Shown in pieces: positions 46,347 to 61,000 of a DNA stretch of 64,000 nucleotides. The DNA is from Cytidiella melzeri (Eukaryota; Basidiomycota; Agaricomycetes; Polyporales; Irpicaceae). The stretch is taken from positions 62,001-126,000 of the forward strand of contig JABYQR010000054.1 of assembly GCA_022592445.1 (NCBI GenBank). Reading direction: 5' to 3'. The position numbers and the translations under genes were made by a program. Numbering within the stretch: the first letter of the stretch is position 1; the number at the start of each line of letters is the position of its first letter. The notes below the pieces were generated by a model, which saw only the letters and a list, made by a program, of their open reading frames with translations, had not been told where the DNA came from and ran no database searches.

Positions 46347-48020
46347 ATGGCCACCGCAGAGTCTGCTACATCAAACGGTACTTATGCCAAAACGAAGTCA
46401 AAGGAAAAGGAGAAGGAACGCAAGCGTCTGGCCCAGAAATCTCAGTCAAGTTCAGATCGACTGAAGACCGTAGTCCGTCGACTACCGCCCAATCTGCCAG
46501 AAGAGGTGTTCTGGAAGAGTGTGCAAAGCTGGGTAACGGAGGATACGGTCGTTTGGAAAGAGTACCATCTCGGCAAGTTCAGGAAGAGGTGCGTATACTA
46601 TGAGACGCGGTCGCAGGACACCACTGAACGGTTCGAACGCAGGATCAACAAGGAAAACATTCCTTCACGGGCATATATCGCATTTACGAACGAGGATATC
46701 CTGGCGACTTTTAGTCGCGAGTATGATGGGCATGTGTTCAGAGACAAAGCTGGTATGTGATGAAGCTGCGGGACAAGTGATCGCCCGTGTATCTTACTAT
46801 TCGCTAGGAAACGAGTCCATCGCGATAGTGGAATTTGCCCCCTTTCAAAAAGTTCCAACTGGAAAAGGAAAAGCAGATAGTAGGATGGCAACTATTGAGA
46901 GAGGTATGCAGAAGTTTGTTACTGCACTTTATCACTGACATCTTCTTCAGACGAGGATTTCATCTCATTCATGGAGTCTTTAAAGGAGCCGCAGACCAAG
47001 CCGCTGGATCTAGATAGCCTGGATAACCTCAGTGAGTGTTTCGCTTTCATTATGTCACTGTTGGCTGATATCCATCGTCGTTGTTGAACAGTCGCGGATA
47101 AACACATTTCGCCTCCTCCTACCACGACACCTTTACTAGAGGCATTGAAAGCAGAAAAATCGGCCCAGAAAGACAAAGAGGCAATTATCAGAAATCATGC
47201 CCACTATAAAGATATGAAGGTTGCGGCTACCAGTACGCCTGCTGGCGCTAAGAGGGATGTCGCCAAGAAGAAAGCAGGATCGGACAATCATCCGCCCTCG
47301 AAGGGGGAAGAGCCGCCAACAAGCAAGAAGGCTGCCAAAAAGGCTGCTGCTGCTGCTGCGAAAGCGGCAAGTCAAGCGTTCACCTCCGGCGCTGCTCAGC
47401 CCAAAGACACTTCGGCACCAGGCGGAGGTCCCTCGAACCCACCAGCGAAGTCGAAAGCTGCTACTTCCACACCCAAGTCTCAGCGCACGAACAGAGACCG
47501 CGGGGGATCAAAAGGAGCCTCTTCAGCGACTGCCCAAGCATCCAAACCAGAGCCATCAAACAACCCTTCCGAGCACTCGAAGCCCGAGCCTCCGAAATCT
47601 GAGTTACTTGTCCCCGGTGCTCCCAGCGAACCTGGCCCTGCTGCTAGTTCCTCACGAAGGGGGCGGCCTGTCATCGGGCTTGGGTCGCGTCAGTTTGAAG
47701 CAGCTCTGAGTGGCGCAGTAGGCGGTGGAAAGCCAAAACGTGAGAAAGACAACGAAACGACAGTGCCCACGAGTGCCGCCGCGGGAGCCACATCTCCGAA
47801 GTCACGTCCCAGCCAGGTTCCCTCCGCAACATCTGCGGTGGTGCCACATACGATTTTGAGGCGCGATGGGCCAGCGAATCCGATTCCTGCTGGTGTCATT
47901 GTGCGTCCTCCGCCTGAGGGAGCAGGTCAGACCATCCGAGACGATGGAGCTGGAGGAGCAGGTCGTGGTCACAGAGGTCGTGGCAGGGGCCGCGGTGGAC
48001 GTGGTGGTCGCGGTGGCTGA
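46347..48020 (+). CDS. UPF3: UPF3 nonsense-mediated mRNA decay factor
   Basis: Four exons (46347-46753, 46808-46903, 46951-47031, 47092-48020). The Smg4/UPF3 RNP-like domain is clear: RLKTVVRRLPPNLPEEVFWK, ENIPSRAYIAFTNEDILATF, REYDGHVFRDKAG, IVEFAPFQKVP, then DEDFISFMESLKEPQTKPLD. UPF3 bridges exon-junction complexes to UPF2 so that transcripts with early stops are destroyed. The long C-terminal half is Ala/Ser/Pro/Lys-rich and ends in an RGG-type run (GRGHRGRGRGRGGRGGRGG) likely to bind RNA. The start at 46347 is the first ATG in frame. Confidence 0.93.
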
Positions 48021-49105
48021 TGTGTCTGTGTGTTGGTGATTAAACAAGTTGTTTCGTTCGTGGACGCGAATTCCAACGCCCAGAAACAGACAGTGGGACG
48101 CCTCGCGCAAAGGCCTCATTGCGATCATTGGGGGCCGTAACAATTTGCGCTCAGCTTATGTTGACGATAGAATCGAGTAACCTCGAAGATTCAATCCGTT
48201 CCGTCGGGTAATGGAGTCGCGTATGGCGACTGTAAACAGCGATGAGCAGGCTAGGTTATCGCATTGCGGAGGGTCACCGTCACGGTTATCAATGTTGAAT
48301 AAATTGGAGCAGTAGAACATACTCAGTTCTGTTGTATTGCAGTGTAAATTTCCTTGGTCCAATGCCTGTATCTTCGAGAGGTGTACAAAATTCTGAGGCT
48401 TTACGGGCTGTCAACTTGAATTTTCACTTCAAGTTTCAAGAGAACCACCTGTCGGCGTTAGAAGCGGAGTTTGACTCATGACTAGAAATTGTTGTCGAGA
48501 TTCCCATTCCTATTCTTCCCAACGACGTCGACCCCCCGACTTGCACTATTATGCTACCCGCAGTCACTGGGCACACTCAAGCAACACGTATGAGGTAAGC
48601 TTTTTGATATTCAATCTGGCGAAAGCACCAAGCGTGCTTTTGGAGCAGAAGATGAACCAAAATATCACATATCAAGCTCAACAGTCTTATGGACCGAAAA
48701 AAGTCCAGCTGCTGACTATATTCTGCAATACTGAAAAAACACTCCCTCTTTTTCGGCTTCTTCATAATCGTTTTTGCATGTTGTACTCACTTCCTCTTGC
48801 TCTTTCAGATGTTTCGACCGGGGGACGCAGGACCAGTGATAGTGTGGAGGTGCCTTTGCGACTCGCGGTCTGTGGTTGGTGTTGTAAATGCAGACGGTAA
48901 GCTCGTGTAGTATCTGTGCGCGTAATCTATCGCTTGCTTGACATTCCCTCGCAATACCTTTCTTGTGACATACATTGTGGAATGTCGTGCACGTACACGA
49001 CGCCCGCGAATCGCCGTGAGAGTGAATGATTAGCACATGAAAGATAGAAATACACGGTGCGTAGAAGACAATTATGCAGGGACTCCGAACCCAAACAACG
49101 CGAGG
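48021..49105 (+). other. Intergenic between convergent UPF3 and SYF2
   Basis: No recognisable coding sequence; 1.1 kb containing both 3' regions. Confidence 0.55.
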
Positions 49106-50317
49106 TCACAGTGCAGTCCCTCTCTCGAAGCTGGCACGTATCTCCGTAGTGTACTTGTCGTAATAACGGGCAATCTGCGTCGTGGAATGATACGTCAGCC
49201 ACTAATGTACCACAGCTGTGTGCAACCGCATTTCTGACCTTCTTGTTGAACACCTTGTTCCGCTCGTTGATGTATGTGATGTCTCCGTCGTCCTCGTTGT
49301 TCCTCTTTCTTGAGAATTTCTTCTTCTTGTCGATACTACACAGTATGATCAATGGATCGATTACGGACTCCATAAAATGGATTGACGTACTCAGCGTTGA
49401 GCTTGCTAATGACTCTATCTATAGCCTCTTCACTGGGCTTGTTATCTGCGTATAGCAGGCTGTTCGCGTCTCGGTACAGACTCTCGGCAGCAAGCCGCTG
49501 CTCGACACTTGTTGGAACAAGCTGCGTACACGCGTGAGTAGCTGAGCCAACCTCACCGAACGTGAGCTTACGTACCGACGAGTGACCCTGAGGATCAAAG
49601 TTGGTGATGGCAGATGAAGAGGAACTGCTACCTTGCTTCGCCAACGTTCCAGGAGCCAGCCCCAGTGCAATCTCCTTCTGCTTGTTGTACGCAGCGAGGT
49701 CGGGTTTGATCTGATCCAGGTCTTTCTTGTACCGCCTCCGAGCAGCATCCGCATCATCTGCAAGACAGAGGTGAGAGGAGGATCAGCATGTCTTCTCCGA
49801 GTGGCTCAGCTCAGCGTACATTCAGCAGGCTAAAGCATGAGTAAAGCACTCACTGTTGAACTCGAAATCGGCTCGTCTTGCTTTCCTCGCTAGCTTCTTC
49901 TCCCACTCGTCGTTCTCTTCAATGGTGTACTCCCAGTTCTTCTGCCTCTCAATGTCTTCACCGCGATCCTCGGCGTCGGCTTTTTGGCGAAGGGTTTCCG
50001 CTAGTTTGCGCTGTCGCTCAAGACGTGCGGCTTCTCGAGCCGTCGTTTTCTGTTTTGCACTCTCTTCGACAACGTCTGCGCGGTTCGCGCGCGCTGAAGT
50101 ACGCTGTCGTCGTATAATCCTTGTGAGCGACCGTGTCAATCATTTGAGAATTGTTGTGGCTACGCACCATCCTCTGCCTAAGCTTCTCCATCTTGGCCTT
50201 GCGTTCCTCTATCGTTAGTTTGACCTCTCCGTCTGGCGTCCCCTCCATTGAGGGTGCGTTCTGAGCATCTGTCATGGTGTCGACGAATTCTTCCGCTGCT
50301 TCCACAAGGTTGCTCAT
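49106..50317 (-). CDS. SYF2: Pre-mRNA splicing factor SYF2
   Basis: Minus-strand gene of five or six exons, from MSNLVEAAEEFVD (ATG 50315-50317) to ASFERGTAL-stop (49106). Family features in order: IEERKAKMEKLRQRM, ESAKQKTTAREAARLERQRK, NWEYTIEENDEWEKKLARK, RRYKKDLDQIKPDLAAYNKQ, ADNKPSEEAIDRVISKLN, KKKKFSRKRNNEDDGDITYI, INERNKVFNKK, then over an intron IARYYDKYTTEIRASFERG. SYF2 is a coiled component of the Prp19/NTC spliceosome complex. An in-frame upstream ATG at 50372-50374 would add 19 residues. It shares a short divergent promoter region with the gene at 50606. Confidence 0.92.
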
Positions 50318-50605
50318 TATAGGAGGTTGAGTATTAGTTGGAACGTCCACAAGGCTGCCTAGACTAGAGCGCAAAAAGCTACGGAGGGGGGTGTTACACA
50401 GTGGACTAAGCCAAGTCCCAACTCAGGCTGTCAATGGCTTGCACGAGCGTTAAATTACATAAGCTGTGCGAACACTGTAAAGGCTACTCTGACCTTTGAC
50501 TTACTCTCGAACCACTACCACCACCACCAAGTTTTTTTGTTAGAACGCGTGCGAAGGAAGACAACATACGCTCATTTGCAAGACTCTCTTATTTAACGAC
50601 ATATC

Positions 50606-51412
50606 ATGTTCATGCACGCTCCTTATCACGTCTCCGCGTGGCACATTCCTACTACAACATACCCTATCCAGAATCTGGAATCTACGCTGTCCATTGATGG
50701 CGAGCGACGGGCTTTAGTCATCAAACAATCTCGACTGCCTGCCATTGTGATTGAAGACACCTCGTTGGATCTTACACTCGACGATTCTCTCGACGACTCG
50801 CTACTCAGGACTCCGCGGCGCATGCAAAACACAGACCTCACCAATTCCCCGGCTCTCTCGTGGCTCGACGAACAAACGTTGCTGAACCCGCCCTGCACTA
50901 TGCTGTACAAAGAAGATGCCCTTTGCTCGACACCGAAGCGCACTCTACGAAGCCGAAAGGCGTCAATCCCAAGTCTCATCACCCTGAAAGACGATTTCCC
51001 CTCAATCACCCTGCTCGAGTGCCATCCAAACGAGCAACTAGACCGTCCAGCCAATTCATCGTTCTGCCAGGTCGCTACAAAGCTTAGCGAGGACCATCCT
51101 CAAGCCACAGCGACCCCTCCCTCAACGCGACGACACTGGCCAAAACTTCGACGCTCAAACGGGACTGACGATCTCCGCACCCTCTACCATTGTTCCGCTT
51201 CGACAAAAACTGCAGATCAAACGGATGACCAGGCGGCGTTCGAACAGCAACTTACGTTGGCTATTTTGGCCGAAATGGACAGAACTCCTGCTCGTTTCTT
51301 GGTCCATCCTCGTAGCGGCGGTCAGTCGCGCCTGGACTCTGGAAGGTCGATGTTGAGTACCCTGGGCAATCTATTCCGCAGAGCTGGCCACCCCTTGTCT
51401 CGAGTATTTTGA
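50606..51412 (+). CDS. Hypothetical protein, 268 aa, single exon
   Basis: Open from ATG to TGA without introns. Low hydrophobicity, Ser/Thr/Leu-rich, with short acidic stretches (IEDTSLDLTLDDSLDDSLL) and basic spots (KRTLRSRKAS, RRHWPKLRRS). A helical segment FEQQLTLAILAEMDR and a C-terminal STLGNLFRRAG precede the stop. No domain, signal peptide or membrane span. Its length and lack of stops in a 49% GC region favour a real gene. Function unknown; composition suggests a disordered regulatory protein. Confidence 0.6.
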   Translation: MFMHAPYHVSAWHIPTTTYPIQNLESTLSIDGERRALVIKQSRLPAIVIEDTSLDLTLDDSLDDSLLRTPRRMQNTDLTNSPALSWLDEQTLLNPPCTMLYKEDALCSTPKRTLRSRKASIPSLITLKDDFPSITLLECHPNEQLDRPANSSFCQVATKLSEDHPQATATPPSTRRHWPKLRRSNGTDDLRTLYHCSASTKTADQTDDQAAFEQQLTLAILAEMDRTPARFLVHPRSGGQSRLDSGRSMLSTLGNLFRRAGHPLSRVF

Positions 51413-51846
51413 TGTAACTCGAAGAGTACTTAGTGTTTGTGATCATTGAACTGGAATCATCTTACTGTATAAGTGTGGGTCGCTCGAGAACGTTGCACTC
51501 AGTGAGGCTGCTCACGTTTCTCTGCACAACCTCGCCCGTACTCGTCAGAAAGTAATGAAAGCTACCGTATACCTTTCGTTACCTCTGAAGACTACCAGAC
51601 TGGTGGCTTGCGGAGGGGAAAGGAGTTAACAGCGCTATACGTATGTATGGGCCAGGAACAAAACAGTGATGAGAATGAGACTCCGCCTGATCACACTATA
51701 AAACCCGACTGATCCTGTCGAGCGCTCGCTTTTCGCTCTTCAACCCCAAACCACTCTTGTCGTCAACGACCTCGTCGCTCACAAGCGCACCTTTCATTCT
51801 CTACAAACCACATTCCTTTCTTCGCACAAGAAAAGCTTCACTAAAC

Positions 51847-52754
51847 ATGTTCGCTGCACTCGTTGCTCTCGCCGTTCTGGCTCCCTCCGCTTTTGCGACT
51901 GTTTCTGTATGTTGGATTTGTTACTTTTCTTGCGCAGCGACCAGACTCTCTGAGCTCTTCCCATCCTCAGATGACTGCCCCAGTCGCCACAACGACCTGG
52001 GCTGCCGGTCAGCAAGTCACAATCGCATGGACTGATGACAACGTCGCCCCCTTGCTCAGTGCCTTTGGTCCTTCCGCAGTTGGTATTTTCGTTGGTGGAA
52101 CAACCACTCAGGTATGTTATGACCTACGCATCTCAGTAGCCCCTATTGGTTTTACACAATACATATTTAGGCTGAGGTGTTCCACATTGCCGACAACGTC
52201 AACGTAGCTACGACCGCCCAAATCAACTGGACCGTGGATGGATCTTTCGGGCCCAGTTCAAACGTCTAGTATGTGGCTCGTATGTACTCTTATCAATGCC
52301 TGCTAACCTTTGCTTGTAGCTTCGTCCGCTTCACCTCGAACAGCTGCACAGATAACTCCACCATGCACTACCCCTGCGAGGCCTTCTCCGCCAAGTTTGC
52401 GTAAGTAGTGCGTGATTGTTACTGGATATATATGGCACTGACGGTATCGCACTTTGCAGCCTGAGCAACATGAACGGTAACTTCAACTCGACCATTCAGC
52501 AGATCGCCGATGGCACGGCCGCCGGCGCAAGCGGTAGCGCGAGCGTTGCGTCCGTCGTTGCAACCTCCGTCGTCGCAACCAAGACCTCAGCTGCCGCCAC
52601 CACCCCCAGCTCGGCAGCCTCGCACTCTTCGGCTGCTGCTTCCGGCTCTGCTTCGGCCAAGGCCGCCACCTCTTCCAATGGCGCCAGTGCCCTCTTCACC
52701 AGCGCCGGCCTTGTTGCTGCTGTTGCTTCTCTCGTTGGTTCCATGATGCTGTAG
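51847..52754 (+). CDS. Ser/Thr-rich GPI-anchored cell-surface protein (Kre9/KNH-like)
   Basis: Five exons (51847-51906, 51971-52111, 52171-52268, 52320-52400, 52460-52754), about 224 aa. Signal peptide MFAALVALAVLAPSAFATVS, then one immunoglobulin-like Kre9/KNH domain (TTTWAAGQQVTIAWTDD, VGIFVGGTTTQAEVFHIADN, INWTVDGSFGPSSN, FVRFTSNSC) with a few N-glycosylation sites. A Ser/Ala/Thr-rich stalk and a hydrophobic tail (LFTSAGLVAAVASLVGSMML) after a small-residue site (SSNGAS) indicate GPI anchoring. CTATAAAA at 51696-51703 is a likely promoter. Exact role in the wall unknown. Confidence 0.85.
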
Positions 52755-53320
52755 AGCATCTCACGAGTAGAAGGTTGGGTGCTGTTACTGTCGTGCGCCC
52801 GTGAATTATCATTCCATTGCGCTCTAATTACCGCTATCGTCTGCCTTTGATTTTATCTCGCTCATCTACTGTCCGCCCCAAATTCGTTCTGGTTAATGAT
52901 TCGGTGTTCTCTCATTCTGGGTTCGTGGTAACCTTCCGACCTATGGTCCTTTCAGCTCGTAAGACGCTGTACGCGTACGTAGCTCCTAGATCGCCTTTGC
53001 GCTACTCACGAAGATACTTACGACCGTGACATGTATCTGGCCTTAGCTTACATTCTTTTAAACACGGAACTCAGAAATTATACCCGTGTAATTCATGTGT
53101 TTGCGTGGAATGCGTATGGCATGACATCGAGCTTAAATGAGGGTATTACTAGTGGCCACTTGTGGATATTCTTCACAGAGACCATTTCCAAAATACACCC
53201 ACGACTTACACTCCCATGCCAGCAAGTACTGGTCGAGCCACTGCACGTCTGCTCTCTCTCGCACAACATTTCCCTCGTTCACGAGTGACACCTCCTCTGT
53301 TTCGTTTTGCGCGGCCAGCC
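52755..53320 (+). other. Intergenic, no gene recognised
   Basis: Between two same-strand genes; only short frames. Confidence 0.55.
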
Positions 53321-54808
53321 ATGTCTACGACAACCAATAATCAGACCACCGGAGCAGCAGCTCCCACTACTACTGGCACAGCATCTGCAGACCAGCCAAA
53401 TGTGCTGCATAACTTTCCCGTGTCGGACGTGCCACAGAACCCACTAGGGGAGGGACGTTACATCAAGACGGCGGCGGCATTGATCATTGGGTATGTGTTT
53501 GAGCACACTGCTGCTATCTTCTTGTGAAGACGTTACTGACGCTTGCTTCTTATGTCTGTATTTTTGTCCATCCTTGTTGCTTGCAACAATGGTCGTCTCG
53601 GTGGCTGGGATTAAAGGGACGAGATTCTGAACGGGAAGACTCTGGACAGGAACTCGAACTACTTTGCGAGGTACTGCTTTGAGCAGGGTGTTGAACTGTG
53701 AGTTGGCTTTCCCACTGCGCCAGACCCGCTCAGCCCCCGCGCGGCTACTATGTGGTAGTTGTGGGAGTCGGAATGGGAGTTCGCAAAAACGAAACCGGTG
53801 CTGATGCTGAGGAGACAGAAAACGTATTGAGGTCATTGCCGACGATGAGGACGAAATGTGTGTATTTTCCGCTGCATGAGGCTATTTCACCACAGCCATT
53901 TACTACGTACCTCTCACTGGCAATGAATAGCGTCGAGGCAAGCAGGCGGATGGTCAAGAACTATGATTTCGTGATCACGTCCGGAGGGATTGGTCCTACA
54001 CACGATGGTAAGTCAAAGCTGTCGATACACAAACGCAATACAACTAAATAGCCACACTCCTCATTCGTGTCTTGTCACTCTAGATATTACATACGCATCG
54101 TTAGCCAAAGCCTTCAACCAGCCCCTAGTACATCACGCAGAAACACTGCGCCGCATGGGAGAGATGACACGGAACCGACCAGGAATAGTGAAGCAGACAG
54201 CCGAGCAGCGAAGAGCTCGAGAGCGCATGGCGCTCTTTCCCGCCCAAGCTGAGGTGCTCTATACTGAGGGCGAGATCTGGGTGGTGAGTGCCCACAACAG
54301 TTTTCAGGTGTCCGGTACAGCCTTGCTCGATATTCATGACTGTGCACGATGATCAGCCTGTGATACGATTGGAAGGTAAACTCTGCGTCTTCCCCGGCAT
54401 ACCGAGGCTATTCCAAAGGATGCTCGACGGGCTAACGCCCTACCTACCCCTCCCCCCTCCCCACGAACGTCCCTTCCGACAACAGGTCTTCACATCGTAC
54501 GTCCCTTTTTTCTGCTCCTCTCACGAGACCCTATAACATGTCCTCACGCACAAAATCATACAACAAGACAACCAGAGTCTTCCATCGCGCCATTCCTCAC
54601 AGAGCTTCAAGCACGCACGAAAGGCGACGGAATCCGCGTCGGCTCGTACCCCTTGCTATCGCACGGCGTGTACGTCTCGCTGATCGGCCAGGACAGGGAA
54701 GCGGTCAGGGCGATCGCGGAGGAGACTGCGAAGGTGTTGGAGGGGAGGTTGGTGAGCGATGACGAGGCGAGGGAGATCGCGAAGCAGAAGGAGAAGGGCG
54801 CGGCGTGA
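53321..54808 (+). CDS. Molybdopterin-binding-fold protein (CinA/MoaB-like, FLAD1 N-terminal type)
   Basis: Seven exons (53321-53490, 53617-53697, 53819-53857, 53931-54007, 54084-54283, 54357-54496, 54568-54808) joining in frame. After a Thr/Ala-rich leader: AALIIGDEILNGKTLDRNSN, YFARYCFEQGVEL, KRIEVIADDEDEI, YDFVITSGGIGPTHDDITYA, LAKAFNQPLVHHAETLRRM, EGKLCVFPGIPRLFQRMLDG, and a C-terminal domain (PFLTELQARTKGDGIRVGSY, HGVYVSLIGQDREAVRAIAE). This is the MoCF/MPT-binding fold shared by CinA and the N-terminal half of FAD synthase FLAD1. In that family it can hydrolyse FAD or bind nucleotides; the activity here is not known. Confidence 0.85.
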
Positions 54809-55155
54809 AAAGGGCTGTTTTGTTGTTCGCTAAGGTTTTTTCGAGGATGGACCGGGTGGTGGTTTGTTTTGATAGTGTAAGAGTATTATAGAGCGGCCAT
54901 GTGTCTGGACGGAGTGTTCATGCAATTTGGAGAGTACACGCAAGAATTTTGGCATCGAAAATATGTATTTTCCACTGACTGACATTTGTTCGCACACTGC
55001 ATTCGGAGGTTTGGAGTAATGAAGACATGGCATAGTTATTCACGGACTTGATGCTTTAGCGATACAACTGGTCTACAACTGGTCTAAAAAATATTTCGAG
55101 TTCACAGTTGACTTTACGGTCCCCTACCTCTAGAACATGGTGATTCCCGAGGGCT
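54809..55155 (+). other. Convergent 3' regions, no gene
   Basis: Short spacer between two convergent genes; nothing further seen. Confidence 0.6.
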
Positions 55156-56595
<1,440 letters not shown>

Positions 56596-58034
56596 TGTGG
56601 TTGGAATATCGGTGTGGTTGTTGAGATGAGCTGTGGAATGCAGAGCTGTTGAGAGACCTGGCAGTTTGTGAGTGTATCAGCTCACTATTTATACGTTTCT
56701 AGACATCAGCTTACTGTTCACATACTTGTCTCTGGATTTGTCATGGAAAAGTGGGCAATGAGAAGGTGTATGATTCTGTTCCTAATTAGGGGCGCTAGAC
56801 GGTGTTGTGGTCAGTTGTGCGTGATAGTTGGTCCTGCTGGGCCATCAACGTTATCAACCGCGAGACGCGCTGTCGCTTTGTCATCTGTGTTCCAGCGCAG
56901 CTGAGCAATACAATTTGCATCTTGCTCTCGCCGTGCCGTGACCGTTCGAACCTTCTCAATGCTTCTTTACCCGCGTTTTCTTATGTACGACGACACAGTC
57001 GCCGGTCTCATACCGTGCGCTCATGTCCAGCAACTGTATATAGGATGCTCAGTAAACGCCTTTCGCATCGATAGCAAGACAGCTGAGGCAGTATAAGCGA
57101 AAGATGCTTCACTGATTTTGAGGAGGAATTTACGTGTATGCTATAGCACAATGTGGCTCCCATCAGACTTCAACCTTCAAGCTTGACTCGCTGTATCTGC
57201 CACCAGTGCAAAGATATCCGTGATAATTTCCCCATACGAAGGGAGCCTGTGAGCATTAAGACCGAAGAACACGCGGCTCAACTAAGCCTGTTGGTGACAG
57301 TATACCAGATATGGCGACGCCACGAAGCCAGCGTTTGAATGATTTTCCCAAGCCTACGACAAAGTTAGTTTTCGATGAACACTGTGAGGGAAAACGCTTG
57401 AACTTGCACGAGGAGCGCTCAAATACCGTAATTCTTCATGTGGATTCAATTCGCCTACACAGCAATTGTTAGCGCAACCCTGATTGATAATTATCATTGC
57501 ACCGTGAACAACCCGCTTTTGAAAAACGCCACGTCTCTCCTGAGCACGCTATCAGAGGACAGGGTGAACAGTTCCGTGGAGCACACCTAGCCTCATCTAA
57601 CCATCATGTAATGGGTAAGTATGACCTACCGATTTCGCGGCTCCTGTCGGCAGGGACGTTGGGGAAGTGTCCCCATGCAGTACAGTCGGATTTATCCCAT
57701 GCCAGTCATCTAGGCTCCCTCAATTACCATTCGATCAGCCGCATGAAAGGTGCATGCTCGCTTACACCCTGCCTTCAAGGCGGCATGAGGTCACTATTTC
57801 AATGTCGGATATCCGAGTTATCAGAAAGTCGCAAATTCAAGGGTTGCTTACCAAGTGGCAAGCGGACACATAATTCCGAAACTCGGCACAAGTGCCCCCA
57901 TCAGGCCTTCGAACACAACCGATCTGTTCAATAGCATCCCGACATACTACTTGAAAAACTGTCTCGAGTTGTGAGCAGCGGTGAAGACCCGAACACAGGC
58001 ACAAAAAGTGAACTTGCCAATAAATGCAACTGCT
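56596..58034 (+). other. Intergenic, no gene recognised
   Basis: 1.4 kb between OYE and ORC3. Frames such as 57497-57934 are open but have no motif and an irregular composition. Confidence 0.5.
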
Positions 58035-61000
58035 TTAATCCGGAATATCATACACCGTCCGCAAAACATGATCCGCCTTTCTCCCTGTATGCTTGATAAA
58101 GCCCATGTAGTCGAGTTCGTGTAGAGCTCTCATGAATCGTGCATGGACCTCCGCAGTCCATTTCTCGTCTTCGTCCTCTGTAGGTTCTTCGTCCACCTGA
58201 GGGGCTTTATGTTTCCCTTTGTGCTTCGATGCCGCAATACTACGCTGCTCCCTTTGCGTATCTAGCGCGACCGCAAACGACTCGAACAGGTCGTACACAT
58301 TGATCAGCCTCCCGGCTTCCATATATCTCCTGAACAGGATGCTTGTATCCGACAGCTCCGACAGCGCCGGCGTCTCCTTCAGTAGTTCATCCTTCGCATC
58401 AACAACGCCGTCGTCGTTAGTACCAAACAGGCTCCGATGTTCCTTCAAGATGTCGGAGGGATGAAGAAGCGCGTTGACCACATTTGCTCGAGGAGCCGGA
58501 TTGATCAACTATAAGCAATGTGCAAAATTAGTCAGCGACCTAGAAGGAGTGTAAGGGCAAAACCTCAGAGGGAAAAGGTGTAGAACCGGTATTCCAGAGC
58601 TCCCACAGCGGCTGTTGTTGATCGGTCCTTACTAAACGGTCTCTGTTCTCAGCACGCAAAAATGAGCATGTGGGGCAGGACAGAGAGATAGAGGTAAAAT
58701 AGGAGGCACGTACTCTAGATACGACAAAAACCACTCAGCCACGCTGGGTGCTACTACAGATGCCTTGTTCGCGGTGTTAGGTACATTGGTCGAAGTGCTT
58801 GTCTGCGCTGCTATATCGCTTCTAGCTTGCACCAAGAACCCCCGCACATCGGCCTGGTCATTCCGAAGTTTAGGGGACTGAATGTCGTAGAACAGTGCAT
58901 ACAGTTCACCCAACAGGGAGTCTAGCTGATGATCGGGTAGTTTTCTAAGAACCATATAGACAGCGTCAGCAACATGAAGACACCGTGACAAAGAAGAGAT
59001 AACGTACTTGAGCATTAACGCTAGATGCTTGACGTCCCTGCCCGCTCTTCCTCGCACCATCCTACTCATAAAGCTGAGCTCTGACTCTTCGTGTCCAGTA
59101 ATAGATGTAGAGGTCTTGTATCCCTGCGCTCGCATGTACCTTTGTACGGTTCTGATGACCTGGTAGCCGAGCCGCATGCGAGTGGCTTGCTGGCGGAATT
59201 CATTACGCGCGCTATTGAGTATTAACAACAACGTCTCTAGGGACATGTCGTCCCAATCGACGTCTTTCAGATATTTCGGCATCTCTCTGGCAGGGTCGTC
59301 AGGGGCGCATTCGCTCCATACACGGACGAGAAGGTTATCGATGAGCTGAAAAGACGATGATTGGCGCAATCGCGTTGCTGTTTCGCGTAACGCTGCGTCA
59401 GAATCGAACCCGTGGACGAAAGTCGTCAAAGGGTCTTCGAAATGCTTGATATACGATAACTGTGGATATGAACTCGTCAACATGTGCTGAATGTCTCAGG
59501 GCGGGCAGAACAGACCTGCAAAATAGTCAATACAGCGTCGAGAGATGCTGTGTGACGTAGCGTGAATTCCGCGAGAAAATCCAGTACACCAAAGCCCAGT
59601 CCAATATCTGGCTCAAAGTCCTGATCGAAAAAAGTCTAGAGATAGGTCAGCATACTACATCATATATGCCGAGAGCTTGAGTGAGGAAATCCTACTTTTT
59701 CGATGACTGTGCTGGCAAGGTCTATCCCCGACGGCGCAGTGTGCACACAAACACGTAAAAGTGCCATCATAGCGCGCGGATAAGCTGTATGCATGAAAGA
59801 CATCGTCGAAGGAGCAGACGAGTCGAGGAGGAAGATGAGCGGAAGATGAACAACATTCTTGCTGCCAGCGACGACATAAGAGGAGTGCAAATCACATAGA
59901 CAACATTGCACAGACCTGCATATGTAAAAGATGTCTTGAACCACGCTAGTCTCAAACGCTTCAAAGTCGTGTAGAATAATCAACAGTTGAGGAGCTGTAG
60001 CTAATTCCATAGTTTCTCTTAGGATGCGATTTCAGTAAAAGTAGCATGGGCGTACCGTTCTGCCGTGACAAGGCTCGATACCAGGCTTTGAGAAGGTTGA
60101 TGTCGAATGAAGCCAGAGAAGTCGCAGCTTTACGTTTCACAGGATAAGGTACTAAACCAGGAGAATTTCGTTACTCTCAGGCGAAAGGCATTGATTGCAC
60201 ACGTACATCGCAAAAGCAGCTCCTCCTCCTCCTCCGCATCTTGCCGATCCACGAATCCAGCGATCATGGCTTTCATGGCACTTGTGATATTGACACAGTC
60301 TGCTGGGTGTAAATGGGTGACTAGGACGTGATGTTCTTCGCGAGTGTCGTCTTCGTCTTCGACCATTCTATCTTTGCCTTTATTGCGCCTCTGCCTAGTC
60401 CCTCCCTGGCTGGGTTCACGCTTCTTCCTTCTCTCTAGTGTAGCAACTACGTCTGAGATGACAGAATGGCCTCCGCCGGGTGCTTCGAGCTATTTAGAGC
60501 CGCACTTCTTTCAACAATGCAGAATGCTGCTCACCGGACACAGCTATCACTGGCAGCTCAATATAGGGCAAACCAGGGAGGACATCTTTTGAATACGCGT
60601 CGTTGATGCTTTGCTTCACAGCAGATACTACTGGGGTATGTAATTCGCGGAATATAGCCTGTGACCACGCATACATGCAACAAATATGCGGTTAGTGGCT
60701 AATGTCACAGACTTGCATGGCTGCAGCCTGACAAACCTGAACACGGCCCGAGCACCTCTCCCAAGCCACTTCATACGCCTCCCGTTGTATACCATAGCCC
60801 TCTGCCAGTGTTTTGTTTGCTGATGAGGTAGATTTGGTTCGCTTAGTCCGCGGTTTATCTGGAAATGCAGAGTGAGAAGAGGCGATTTGGCTGCATATGC
60901 AGCACCTTACCTGCAGATGACCGTTTCGAAAGGTAGATGCATGTCTGTATGACCATGTAGTCAGTCGTAAGTCATTTGTGTTCGGGGTGAAGGGCGCACC

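Noticed and set aside
47221..47709. Alternative frames over the second half of UPF3, on both strands
   Set aside because: High-GC, repetitive coding sequence opens shadow frames; the UPF3 frame is fixed by the conserved domain upstream.
50018..50374. Longer N-terminus for SYF2 starting at 50374
   Set aside because: The upstream 19 residues lack family resemblance and MSNLVEAAEE looks like a natural start, although the longer form cannot be excluded.
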